From Clostridiales bacterium (lineage in GTDB: Bacteria; Bacillota; Clostridia; Oscillospirales; Oscillospiraceae): 8,721 nt of DNA. Within the stretch, counting starts at the first letter, position 1, and every line of letters starts with the position of its first letter. Both the position numbers and the translations under genes were made by a program. Under the pieces are notes generated by a model, which saw only the letters and a list, made by a program, of their open reading frames with translations, did no database searches and was not told the origin of the DNA. Shown in pieces: positions 1 through 6,681 of the stretch. Where the stretch lies: NCBI GenBank assembly GCA_021203685.1, contig JAJQAS010000165.1, forward strand, positions 1 to 8,721, read 5' to 3'.

Positions 1-67
1 GGGGCGGCCCGTGGCCGCCCGAAAAATTGAACTTCGTTGCCCAGGGCGGCCAAGGGCCGCCCCTACA
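1..67. repeat. GC-rich nested palindromic repeat (REP/MITE-like), left edge cut by window
   Basis: Positions 1-20 and 44-63 are inverted copies of one another, matching at 19 of 20 bases, around a 23-base AT-richer centre (21-43). Each arm is itself a hairpin: GGGCGGCC 2-9 with GGCCGCCC 13-20, and GGGCGGCC 44-51 with GGCCGCCC 55-62, each with a 3-base loop. The right end runs on as TACAG, so the left end probably continues outside the window. From memory, short elements with GGGCGGCC/GGCCGCCC arms ending in CCCTACA are scattered between genes in GC-rich Oscillospiraceae; this is recollection, not a search. It lies 23-26 bases beyond the deoC stop. It could slow or end transcription, but no U-run directly follows either hairpin on the minus strand, so I do not call it an intrinsic terminator. 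Confidence 0.7.
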
Positions 68-89
68 GGTGGACGGATGAATGGGGGTC

Positions 90-749
90 TTACTTCCCCT
101 CTGCCGCCTTGACCAGCTTGACGATGCGGCTGGTGCCCAGCCGGTCCGCACCCAAGGCCATGAAGTCCTCCGCGTCCTGGAGGGAGGAAATGCCGCCGGC
201 GGCCTTGATCTTCACGTTCGGGCCCACATGGGCGGCGAACAGCTCCACGTCCTCCCGGGTGGCCCCGTCGGTGGAGAAGCCGGTGGAGGTCTTGATGTAG
301 TCGGCCCCGGCCTCAGTGACGATGTCGCACATCCGCACCTTCTCCGCCTCGGTGAGCAGGCAGGTCTCGATGATGACCTTCAGGATCTTGCCCCGGCAGG
401 CCGCCCTGACCGACTGAATTTCGTTGAGCAGCAGGTTCCACAGGCCGTCCTTGACCCAGCCAATGTTGATGACCATGTCAATTTCGTCCGCGCCGCCGTC
501 GGCGGCGTCGGCGGCCTCGTAGGCTTTGACGGCGGTGGTGTTGTAGCCGTTGGGGAAGCCGATGACGGTGCAGACCCGCACCCGGCCCGCCAGGTACTCC
601 GCGCAGCGGCGGACGTAGGAGGGTGGGATGCAGATGCTGGCGGTCTGGTAGCGCACCGCATCGTCACAAATCGCCTGAATTTCCGCCCAGGTGGCGTCCT
701 GCCGCAGCAGGGTGTGGTCTACATGGCGAAGAATTTCGGTGTAATCCAT
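90..749 (-). CDS. deoC: deoxyribose-phosphate aldolase
   Basis: Cytosolic class I aldolase that splits 2-deoxy-D-ribose-5-phosphate into acetaldehyde and glyceraldehyde-3-phosphate, the last step of deoxynucleoside catabolism. The 219-residue product matches the usual length of short bacterial DeoC. The Schiff-base lysine is K153 in YIKTSTGF. D91 in DEIDMVINIG and K182 in IKAAGG correspond to the other two catalytic residues of the E. coli enzyme (D102, K201). N-terminal DHTLLR is also typical. The reading frame is open upstream as far as 1094, but that part overlaps udk antiphase and is not DeoC-like. The ATG at 749 is preceded by AAAGGA with 9-base spacing, so I choose it. deoC is the last gene of the run, 50 bases after udk, with a 9-bp hairpin in the gap. 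The mutase DeoB, needed to feed it from Pdp, is not in the window. Confidence 0.95.
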   Translation of the reverse strand: MDYTEILRHVDHTLLRQDATWAEIQAICDDAVRYQTASICIPPSYVRRCAEYLAGRVRVCTVIGFPNGYNTTAVKAYEAADAADGGADEIDMVINIGWVKDGLWNLLLNEIQSVRAACRGKILKVIIETCLLTEAEKVRMCDIVTEAGADYIKTSTGFSTDGATREDVELFAAHVGPNVKIKAAGGISSLQDAEDFMALGADRLGTSRIVKLVKAAEGK

Positions 750-758
750 TTTGGTTTG

Positions 759-764
759 TCCTTT
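759..764 (-). promoter_or_regulatory. deoC ribosome binding site (decides the start)
   Basis: On the minus strand AAAGGA lies 9 bases before the ATG at 749. It supports starting deoC there instead of at any upstream codon in the frame that stays open to 1094. Confidence 0.6.
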
Positions 765-770
765 CCTTGT

Positions 771-794
771 GCGGCGCAAAAATGATTGCGCCGC
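771..794 (-). other. Intercistronic hairpin between udk and deoC
   Basis: GCGGCGCAA (771-779) and TTGCGCCGC (786-794) form a perfect 9-bp stem with a 6-base loop. On the minus strand it starts 5 bases after the udk stop codon and ends just ahead of the AAGGAAAGGA stretch that holds the deoC Shine-Dalgarno. No U-run follows it, so it is not an intrinsic terminator. It may stabilise the upstream mRNA end after processing or modulate deoC translation; neither is shown by the sequence. Confidence 0.6.
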
Positions 795-799
795 CGTTG

Positions 800-1450
800 T
801 TATTCCAGCGCGGCGGGTTCCGGGAACGCCGCCACGCTTTTCAGATGCTTGCGGATGCGCTCCACGATCATCTCCAGGGCCACCATGTTTTTGCCGCCCT
901 CCGGCACCACCAGGTCGGCGTTTTTCCGGCTGGGCTCCACGAACTGCTCGTGCATGGGCTTCACGGTGGTCAGGTACTGGTCGAGGACGGAGTCCACGGA
1001 GCGCGCCCGATCCCGGACGTCCCGCCGGATGCGGCGGCAGAGCCGCACGTCGGCGTCGGTGTCCACATAAATTTTGATGTCCATCTCCCGGCAAAGCGCC
1101 GGGTCGGCAAAAATCAGGATGCCCTCCACCAGAATGACCGGCCTGGGCTGGACCAGCAGCGTTTTTCCGCTGCGGTTGTGGACAGAGTAGTCGTACACCG
1201 GGCAGCGGATGCCCCGCCCCTGTTTCAGCTCCTGGAGGTGGCGCACCATCAGCGCCGTCTCGAAGGCGTTGGGGTGGTCGTAGTTCAGCGCGCAGCGCTC
1301 CTCGTAGGTCATGTCGTCGTGGGCGCGGTAATAGTTGTCGTGGCTCAGCAGGGTGATGTCCTCCCCAAAGTAGGCCATCAGGGCCTCCACCAGGGTGGTT
1401 TTGCCGCTGCCGCTGCCACCGGCGATGCCGATCACCATTGGGCGTTCCAT
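800..1450 (-). CDS. udk: uridine kinase (uridine/cytidine kinase)
   Basis: Cytosolic P-loop kinase that phosphorylates uridine and cytidine to UMP and CMP using a nucleoside triphosphate, for pyrimidine salvage. At 216 residues it is close to the usual bacterial Udk length. The Walker A loop GGSGSGKTT covers residues 11-19 (K17). Next come the DNYY motif at 38-41 and NYDHPNAFE at 56-64, both typical of uridine kinase. The arginine-rich lid RRIRRDVRDRAR is at 139-150 and the conserved VKPMHEQFVEPS at 163-174. The ATG at 1450 has AGGAGGG about 9 bases upstream. That Shine-Dalgarno overlaps the TAG stop of pdp, which suggests translational coupling. Its place between the phosphorylase and the aldolase indicates that imported pyrimidine nucleosides can be either phosphorylated or cleaved. 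The related phosphoribulokinase family shares the fold, but the motifs here favour Udk. Confidence 0.95.
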   Translation of the reverse strand: MERPMVIGIAGGSGSGKTTLVEALMAYFGEDITLLSHDNYYRAHDDMTYEERCALNYDHPNAFETALMVRHLQELKQGRGIRCPVYDYSVHNRSGKTLLVQPRPVILVEGILIFADPALCREMDIKIYVDTDADVRLCRRIRRDVRDRARSVDSVLDQYLTTVKPMHEQFVEPSRKNADLVVPEGGKNMVALEMIVERIRKHLKSVAAFPEPAALE

Positions 1451-1464
1451 GTTTGCCGTCCCTC

Positions 1465-2766
1465 CTATCGAACGATGCCGTAAATCAGCTTCTGGGGTGC
1501 GGGCTGCTCCTCCCCGATGGTCAGGGCGGAGAGCACCTGTTGCCCGGCGGCGTCCAGCGCGTCGGGCTGGTTGGTGTGCAGCCAGGCCAGCACGTCTCCT
1601 GCGGAGACGGCGTCGCCGGTCTTTTTGGCCAGCACGATGCCCGCCGCGTGGTCGATGGGGTCACCCTTTTTCACCCGGCCTGCCCCCAGCACCACCGAAG
1701 CCTCGCCCACCTGTTTGGCGTCCATGTGGGTGATCCAGCCGGAGCGGTCGGCGTAAACCGGGCGGACGTGGGCCGCCTGAGGCAGCTGGGACAGGTCCCG
1801 CAGCACCGAGGCGTCGCCGCCCTGGGCCTCCGCCCAGCGGCAGAGTGTCTCGAAGGCCGCGCCGCTGGCGATGCAGTCCAGCACCCGGGTCTCCGCCTCC
1901 TCCCGGCTCCAGCCGTGGCACAGGGAGAGCAGCGTGGCGGACAGGGCCACACACAGCTCTTTCAAGTCGCTGTCGCCTTTGCCCTGCAGCAGCTCCGCCG
2001 CCTCCCGGACCTCCAGGGCGTTGCCCACGGCGTGGCCCAGGGGCACGTCCATATTGGTCAGCAGCGCCGCCGTGTTGCGGCCATGCCCCCGGCCCAGGGC
2101 CACCATCGTCTCAGCCAGCTGCCGCCCTTCGGATTCGGTCTTCATGAACGCGCCGGAGCCGATTTTCACGTCCAACACGATGGATTTGGCTCCCGCCGCC
2201 AGCTTTTTGGACATGATGGAGGAGGCGATGAGGGGCAGACTGCCCACCGTTCCGGTGACGTCCCGCAGGGCGTAGAGCTTTTTGTCGGCGGGGCAGAGGT
2301 TGCCGGTCTGGCCGATGACGGCCACGCCCACCTCCTCCACCGTCCGCAGAAAGTCCTCCGCGGACAGCTCGGTTTGGAAGCCGGGGATGGATTCCAGTTT
2401 GTCGATGGTGCCGCCGGTGTGGCCCAGCCCCCGGCCGGACATTTTTGCCACCCGGCCGCCCAGGGAGGCCACCACCGGGGCCACGATGAGGGTGGTCTTG
2501 TCGCCCACGCCGCCGGTGGAGTGCTTGTCCACCGTCAGGGGGCCAAAGGCGGAGAGGTCCACCGTGTCGCCGCTGTGGAGCATGGCGTCGGTGAGGACGG
2601 CGGTCTCGTCGCCGCCCATCCCCCGCCAGCAGATGGCCATTGCCATGGCCGCCATTTGGTAGTCCGGGATACTGCCGCCGGTGTAGCCGCCGATCATCCA
2701 GCGGATCTCCGCTTCGGTCAGGGGCTGTCCCGCTTTTTTGGTTTCGATCAGGTCTGTCATGCGCAT
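1465..2766 (-). CDS. pdp: pyrimidine-nucleoside phosphorylase
   Basis: Cytosolic enzyme of the thymidine phosphorylase family that cleaves uridine, thymidine and deoxyuridine with phosphate to base plus (deoxy)ribose-1-phosphate. The 433 residues match Firmicutes Pdp. The phosphate-binding loop KHSTGGVGDK is at 81-90. The family signature SGRGLGHTGGTIDKLE is at 110-125. R168, S183 and K187 fall at the same numbers as the base-contacting residues of the Bacillus enzyme. L243, A246 and E255 match its potassium-site positions as I recall them. Starting at the ATG at 2766 gives MRM, as in Bacillus homologues, with AAAGGGGA 9-10 bases upstream; a second ATG at 2760 has worse spacing. The stop TAG lies inside the udk Shine-Dalgarno. 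A 152-base gap separates it from the upstream permease. DeoA is the alternative name; gram-positive context and the MRM start favour Pdp with its broader substrate range. Confidence 0.95.
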   Translation of the reverse strand: MRMTDLIETKKAGQPLTEAEIRWMIGGYTGGSIPDYQMAAMAMAICWRGMGGDETAVLTDAMLHSGDTVDLSAFGPLTVDKHSTGGVGDKTTLIVAPVVASLGGRVAKMSGRGLGHTGGTIDKLESIPGFQTELSAEDFLRTVEEVGVAVIGQTGNLCPADKKLYALRDVTGTVGSLPLIASSIMSKKLAAGAKSIVLDVKIGSGAFMKTESEGRQLAETMVALGRGHGRNTAALLTNMDVPLGHAVGNALEVREAAELLQGKGDSDLKELCVALSATLLSLCHGWSREEAETRVLDCIASGAAFETLCRWAEAQGGDASVLRDLSQLPQAAHVRPVYADRSGWITHMDAKQVGEASVVLGAGRVKKGDPIDHAAGIVLAKKTGDAVSAGDVLAWLHTNQPDALDAAGQQVLSALTIGEEQPAPQKLIYGIVR

Positions 2767-2918
2767 GGCAGTTCATCCCCTTTCTGCCGCTGTTTCGATG
2801 AAATTTGCTGCAAACCCCGCGCCCGGCGGCAGACGCGATGGTTTGTCACAGCCCCGCGTCCGGAGGGACGCGGGGCGCGATGATTTTTTGTGTGTGTTGT
2901 GCGGAAATCGTGTAAAAC
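2767..2918. other. 152-base spacer between permease 2 and pdp
   Basis: This gap holds a strong hairpin (2851-2876), two CGCGATG direct repeats and the pdp Shine-Dalgarno (2776-2783). I see no convincing -35/-10 pair on the minus strand, so pdp, udk and deoC are most simply read through from upstream. Confidence 0.5.
2851..2876. repeat. 11-bp perfect hairpin flanked by CGCGATG direct repeats
   Basis: GCCCCGCGTCC (2851-2861) pairs perfectly with GGACGCGGGGC (2866-2876) around a GGAG loop. Copies of CGCGATG lie at 2834-2840 and 2876-2882, with further similarity just beyond each copy. On the plus strand a run of six T (2884-2889) follows after 7 bases, but no plus-strand gene would need a terminator. 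On the minus strand, the direction of transcription, UGUGACAAACC follows with no U-run. A nearby CCCCGCG (2815-2821) could compete for the same pairing arm. It may be a small mobile palindrome or an mRNA processing or stability structure between the transporter and enzyme genes. Confidence 0.65.
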
Positions 2919-3857
2919 CTACCTCTGTCCCTTGTCGTAGGGGATGCCCTCGGCCTTGGGCGCTCTGGAGTTCTTGGAGGTGAACGCCAGCACCACCAGG
3001 CAGATGATGTAGGGCAGCATATTGTAGAGGTTGCCGGGCAGGTTCAGGGCCGCCAGGAAGTCAAACGCGGTGTACACGTTGGACAGGGCGCGGAGCATAC
3101 CGAACAGCACCGCCGCCAGGGCGATGTTGTGGGGTTTCCACTGGCCGAAAATCATAACGGCCAGGGCCAGGAAGCCGAAGCCCGCCACGCCGTTTTCAAA
3201 TTTCCACTCGCTGACGCCGGCGGTGATGTAGACGATGCCGCCCAGGCCGCCCAGCATACCGGAGATGAGCACGCCGGCGTAGCGCATTTTGTAGACGTTG
3301 ATGCCCACAGAGTCCGCCGCCTGGGGATGCTCGCCGCAGGCCATCAGCCGCAGTCCGAACCGGGTCTTGTAGAGGGTGAAGTAGGAGATGATCAGGATCA
3401 CCACCGCGATGAGCATGAACCAGTTGAACTCGAAGCTGCCGATGTAGACCAGCAGGGACTTTTTGGGTTCCACATACTGGATGATGGAGGAGACGTTGTC
3501 CACGCTCTCCGCCGTGTTCATGGCCTTGACGAAGACCGTGGCGGCGGCAGTGCCCAGCAGGTTCATGGCGGTGCCCACCAGGGTCTGGTCCGCCTGGAAG
3601 TTGATGGCGGCCACGGCCAGCAGCAGGGAGTACACGGTGCCCAGGGCCATGGCGGCCACCGTCACCCCAAGAATCATCAGGGGAGCGGGCAGGTTGGGCA
3701 TGAATTTCATCACCAGCGCGCCGCCCAGGGCACCCATGACCATGATGCCCTCCAGGCCGATGTTAATGATGCCGGAGTGTTCCGAGAAGCAGCCGCCCAG
3801 GGCCACCAGCATCAGAACCGACGCGAAAATCAGCGTGTATTGCAGCAGCAGGATCAT
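2919..3857 (-). CDS. nucleoside ABC transporter permease (BPD_transp_2 family, second subunit)
   Basis: Integral membrane permease subunit of a BMP-type nucleoside importer, likely pairing with the permease encoded just upstream. At 312 residues it is the usual size of the shorter subunit in these pairs (compare B. subtilis NupQ/YufQ and L. lactis NupC). It is almost wholly hydrophobic, with about eight membrane segments by eye. The motif INIGLEG at 31-37 is characteristic. The cytoplasmic loop around 176-200, with EHPQAADSVGINVYKMRY, is the likely contact with the ATPase. Its start ATG overlaps the preceding stop as ATGA (3854-3857), with AAAGGAGG 9-10 bases upstream inside the neighbouring gene, so translation is probably coupled. 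Branched-chain amino acid and ribose permeases share the fold. The adjoining BMP lipoprotein and nucleoside enzymes point to nucleosides. Confidence 0.9.
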   Translation of the reverse strand: MILLLQYTLIFASVLMLVALGGCFSEHSGIINIGLEGIMVMGALGGALVMKFMPNLPAPLMILGVTVAAMALGTVYSLLLAVAAINFQADQTLVGTAMNLLGTAAATVFVKAMNTAESVDNVSSIIQYVEPKKSLLVYIGSFEFNWFMLIAVVILIISYFTLYKTRFGLRLMACGEHPQAADSVGINVYKMRYAGVLISGMLGGLGGIVYITAGVSEWKFENGVAGFGFLALAVMIFGQWKPHNIALAAVLFGMLRALSNVYTAFDFLAALNLPGNLYNMLPYIICLVVLAFTSKNSRAPKAEGIPYDKGQR

Positions 3858-5005
3858 TGCTCAGCCCCTCCTTTCTCGTCCGTGGACGCTTCTTTCTCTT
3901 TCTCGGCCTTCTTTTCCGCCGAGCGGTCCATCCACTTGTTCATGGCGTACTTGAAGAACATCACGAAGCCGCAGACATAGATGATGATGGAGGAAATGAG
4001 GTCGGAGATCTGGGCGCAGTAGACGGTTTTATCCACATACGCGCCGCCGCTGGAGATGTGCTGGATGAAGAAGGAGGACAGGATGGAACCCAGGGGGCTC
4101 AGGCCGCCCAGGAAGGCCGCCGCGATGCCGTTGAAGCCCATGTCGGGCACGGAGGCCTGGCTGCACGACCACTGCTCGAAGCCGGTCAGGAAGTACAGGG
4201 CCGCGCCCATGCCCGCCAGCGCGCCGGCGATGGCCATGGTCATGACCAGGTTCTTCTTTTCCTGCATACCGCAGTATTTGGCGGCGTTTTTGTTGTAGCC
4301 GGTGGCCTTCAGCTCGTAGCCCATCTTGGTCTTTTCCAGGACGACCCAGACGATGATGGCGATGATGATGGCCAGGGGGACGGCGATGGTGACGTACTCG
4401 TTGCCGTTGAACAGTTTGTCCAGTCCCAGGGTGGGCAGCACGGCGCTGGGGTTGGTGCTGGCCAGGGGCAGGGTATAGGGACTGGTGGAGTCCTTGACGC
4501 TGGTGAGCAGCGTGTTGACGGAGTAAAGGCTGATCCAGTTGAGCATGATGCAGGAGATGACCACGTTCACGTTGCAGTAGGCGTTGAGCAGGCCGGAGAT
4601 GGCGCCCAGGACGGCCCCGGCGACGATGGCCGCGAGGAGGCACACATACCAGGGCATATTCAGGGCCAGGGCGAAGTACAGGCTGGCGCCTGCGCCCACC
4701 ACATACTGCCCGGCTGCGCCGATGTTAAAGAGGCCCGCCTTGTAGGCGAACAGCACCGACAGGCTGCACAGCAGCAGCGGCGCGGTCTTGGCCAGGGTGT
4801 TGCCCAGGTACTTGAGCTGGGTCCCCGGCCGGGAGTAGGTGAAGAAGTTCTTGATGATGGTGACGATGGCCTCGTTGGCGCCGCTGGGTTCGATGATGAG
4901 CAGCACGATGTAGCCCACCACAAGGCCGATGATGATGCACAGCAGCGAGGCCAGCAGGGACTGCACCCCGGCGTTGCGCAGCAAAGGCGTTTTCTCTTTT
5001 TTCAT
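3854..5005 (-). CDS. nucleoside ABC transporter permease (BPD_transp_2 family, first subunit)
   Basis: Integral membrane permease subunit, partner of the following gene, forming the translocation pore for nucleosides (compare B. subtilis NupP/YufP and L. lactis NupB). It has 383 residues. A short basic N-terminus is followed by a membrane segment at about 16-38. FNIGAAGQ at 93-100 is this family's form of the NIG-x-x-GQ motif. Several further membrane spans follow. The loop starting at GYNKNAAKYCGM (about 236-247) is the likely ATPase-coupling region. The C-terminus (about 361-383) is a highly charged Lys/Glu-rich cytoplasmic tail. The ATG at 5005 overlaps the ATPase stop as ATGA (5002-5005), and a GAGGGGGG stretch lies about 10 bases upstream. 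The same gene order ATPase-long permease-short permease is standard for this transporter type. The exact substrate cannot be read from the sequence. Confidence 0.9.
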   Translation of the reverse strand: MKKEKTPLLRNAGVQSLLASLLCIIIGLVVGYIVLLIIEPSGANEAIVTIIKNFFTYSRPGTQLKYLGNTLAKTAPLLLCSLSVLFAYKAGLFNIGAAGQYVVGAGASLYFALALNMPWYVCLLAAIVAGAVLGAISGLLNAYCNVNVVISCIMLNWISLYSVNTLLTSVKDSTSPYTLPLASTNPSAVLPTLGLDKLFNGNEYVTIAVPLAIIIAIIVWVVLEKTKMGYELKATGYNKNAAKYCGMQEKKNLVMTMAIAGALAGMGAALYFLTGFEQWSCSQASVPDMGFNGIAAAFLGGLSPLGSILSSFFIQHISSGGAYVDKTVYCAQISDLISSIIIYVCGFVMFFKYAMNKWMDRSAEKKAEKEKEASTDEKGGAEQ

Positions 5006-6543
5006 GCGTTTGTCGCCCCCCTCTTTGCACCGGCCATGTACAGGCCCATCTCTTCCACGGTGGTGGTCTTGGGGTCCAGCTCGCCGACGATCTCACCCTC
5101 GTACATGACCAGGATGCGGTCGGAGAGGGACATGACCTCGTCCAGCTCCAGGCTCACCAGCAGCACGCCCTTACCTGCGTCCCGGGTGGCGACGATCTGC
5201 TTGTGGATGTACTCGATGGCGCCCACGTCCAGTCCGCGGGTGGGCTGCACCGCCACCAGCAGCTCGGGGTCCTTGTCGATCTCCCGGGCGATGATGGCCT
5301 TTTGCTGGTTGCCGCCGGACATGCTGCGGGCGACGGTGATGGGGCCCTGGCCGCTGCGCACGTCGTAGGCTTCGATGAGCCGCTCGGCGTAGCTGCGGAT
5401 GGCTCCCTGCTTCAGGAAGCCCGCCTTGCTGACGAACTCCGGCTCGAAGTACCGCTGGAGCACCATGTTGTATTCCAGGGTGTAGTCCAGCACCAGGCCG
5501 TGCTTGTGCCGGTCCTCGGGGATATGGCTCATGCCCATGGTGGAGCGCTTGCGGATAGGGGCGTGGGTGATGTCCTGCCCCTCCAGCTTGACGGTGCCGG
5601 AGCTGACCGGCTCCAGGCCGGTGAGGCCATAGACCAGCTCGGTCTGGCCGTTGCCGTCGATGCCGGCGATGCAGACGATCTCGCCCGCCCGCACCTTAAA
5701 GGATACGTTCTTGACGGCGTTGTTGCTGTGGACCTTGGAGGCTACGGTCAGTCCCTCCACGTCCAAAATCACGTCGCCGGGCTTGGCCTCGTCCTTCTGC
5801 ACCACAAATTCGACGTCACGCCCTACCATCATGCGGGAAAGCTCTTCCCGGGTGGTGCTCGCGATGTCGATGGTGCCGATGTACTTGCCCTTGCGCAGGA
5901 CGGTGCAGCGGTCGGCCACCTCCATGATCTCGTTGAGCTTGTGCGAGATGAACAGGATGCTCTTGCCCTCGGCGGCCAGGTTGCGCATGATCTGCATCAG
6001 TTCTTCGATCTCCTGGGGCGTCAGCACCGCCGTCGGCTCGTCGAAGATGAGGATCTCGTTGTCCCGGTAGAGCATTTTCATGATCTCGGTGCGCTGCTGC
6101 ATACCAACTGTGATGTCCTCGATGAGCGCGTCAGGCTCCACCTTCAAGCCGTACTTGTCGGACAGGGCGACGATTTTCTTCCGTGCCTCGGCCTTTTGCA
6201 GTACGCCGCCCTTTGTGGTGGGCTCCACACCCAGGATGATGTTGTCCAGCACGGAGAAGCATTCCACCAGCTTGAAGTGCTGATGCACCATGCCGATGCC
6301 CAAATCGTTGGCGTCGTTGGGGTCCTTGATTTGGACCTCTTTTCCGTCTTTTTTGATGATGCCTTCTTCCGCCTGGTACAAGCCGAACAGGACGCTCATC
6401 AGGGTGGATTTTCCCGCGCCGTTTTCGCCCAGCAGCGCGTGGATCTCGCCCTTTCTCAGTTGGAGCGTGATGTCATCGTTGGCAATGATGCCCGGAAAAC
6501 GCTTGGTGATGTGGAGCATTTCAATGGCATATGGCTGTTCCAA
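5002..6543 (-). CDS. nucleoside ABC transporter ATP-binding protein (two fused ABC domains)
   Basis: Cytoplasmic ATPase that powers nucleoside import with the two permeases. It has 513 residues and two ABC domains, like B. subtilis NupO/YufO and L. lactis NupA. Domain 1: Walker A GENGAGKST 39-47, Q-loop Q88, unusual signature VGMQQR 146-151, Walker B ILIFDEP 164-170 and H201. Domain 2: degenerate Walker A GIDGNGQT 294-301 (Q300 instead of Lys), intact signature SGGNQQ 409-414, Walker B VAVQPTRG lacking the Asp-Glu pair, and Leu (L465) at the H-loop. One composite site should therefore hydrolyse ATP and the other should be inactive. The start is TTG at 6543, set by GAGGGAGG 9 bases upstream; the next in-frame ATG (residue 9) has no such site. 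A strong promoter lies 58-86 bases before the start. Ribose/galactose-type ATPases are the nearest alternative, but the context favours nucleosides. Confidence 0.93.
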   Translation of the reverse strand: MEQPYAIEMLHITKRFPGIIANDDITLQLRKGEIHALLGENGAGKSTLMSVLFGLYQAEEGIIKKDGKEVQIKDPNDANDLGIGMVHQHFKLVECFSVLDNIILGVEPTTKGGVLQKAEARKKIVALSDKYGLKVEPDALIEDITVGMQQRTEIMKMLYRDNEILIFDEPTAVLTPQEIEELMQIMRNLAAEGKSILFISHKLNEIMEVADRCTVLRKGKYIGTIDIASTTREELSRMMVGRDVEFVVQKDEAKPGDVILDVEGLTVASKVHSNNAVKNVSFKVRAGEIVCIAGIDGNGQTELVYGLTGLEPVSSGTVKLEGQDITHAPIRKRSTMGMSHIPEDRHKHGLVLDYTLEYNMVLQRYFEPEFVSKAGFLKQGAIRSYAERLIEAYDVRSGQGPITVARSMSGGNQQKAIIAREIDKDPELLVAVQPTRGLDVGAIEYIHKQIVATRDAGKGVLLVSLELDEVMSLSDRILVMYEGEIVGELDPKTTTVEEMGLYMAGAKRGATNA

Positions 6544-6552
6544 AGCTTTCGA

Positions 6553-6560
6553 CCTCCCTC
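6553..6560 (-). promoter_or_regulatory. ribosome binding site setting the TTG start of the ATPase
   Basis: GAGGGAGG on the minus strand lies 9 bases before TTG at 6543. No comparable site precedes the first in-frame ATG, so the TTG codon is the best-supported start. Confidence 0.7.
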
Positions 6561-6600
6561 TTTCTATTATGTTCGGACTATGGCCCGACTGTTGAATCTA

Positions 6601-6629
6601 AGTATACTATAACTTACTCGCTTTTTCAA
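6601..6629 (-). promoter_or_regulatory. near-consensus housekeeping promoter for ATPase-permease-enzyme genes
   Basis: On the minus strand TTGAAA (6629-6624) and TATACT (6606-6601) are separated by exactly 17 bases. This is close to the vegetative sigma consensus TTGACA-17-TATAAT. Transcription should begin near 6594, giving a leader of about 50 bases to the TTG at 6543. AT-rich DNA and paired CAAATTTG palindromes lie directly upstream. The promoter follows the terminator of the lipoprotein gene, so it can drive the ATPase, permeases, pdp, udk and deoC independently. Confidence 0.75.
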
Positions 6630-6630
6630 A

Positions 6631-6647
6631 CAAATTTGACAAATTTG
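6631..6647. promoter_or_regulatory. tandem CAAATTTG palindromes, candidate operator or UP element
   Basis: CAAATTTG occurs at 6631-6638 and again at 6640-6647, separated by one A. Each copy is a perfect 8-bp palindrome, and the 17-bp block is palindromic except for its centre. It begins one base upstream of the -35 box at 6624-6629. It could be a repressor or activator site or an AT-rich UP element. No known regulator consensus is recognised with confidence. Confidence 0.45.
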
Positions 6648-6681
6648 CTGAAATAAATATTGCTGTTATTGGGTTATCCAA

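Noticed and set aside
750..1094. N-terminal extension of the deoC frame beyond 749
   Set aside because: The extension overlaps udk in another frame, is Arg/Ala/Gly-rich and unlike DeoC. A proper Shine-Dalgarno precedes the ATG at 749, which gives a normal-length enzyme.
2866..2889. Plus-strand intrinsic terminator formed by the 2851-2876 hairpin and the T-run at 2884-2889
   Set aside because: The T-run is 7 bases from the stem and no plus-strand transcript or gene is supported here. On the minus strand no U-run follows the stem.
1438..5368. Long plus-strand open frames (481 residues at 1438-2883, 503 residues at 3857-5368) and similar ones at 5203-6612 and 6700-7959
   Set aside because: They lie antisense to well-supported genes, have His/Gln/Gly/Asp-rich low-information composition and lack ribosome binding sites. 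GC-rich third codon positions on the minus strand remove stops from the opposite frames.
6570..6577. CCGAACAT on the minus strand, resembling the core of the Firmicutes PurBox
   Set aside because: Only the core matches; the flanking AWWW and final T do not. There is a single copy, and it lies in the transcribed leader instead of upstream of the promoter. Chance is the simpler explanation.
6544..6594. Riboswitch in the leader of the ATPase transcript
   Set aside because: The leader is only about 50 bases, too short for known purine riboswitch architecture, and shows no recognisable conserved core or expression platform.
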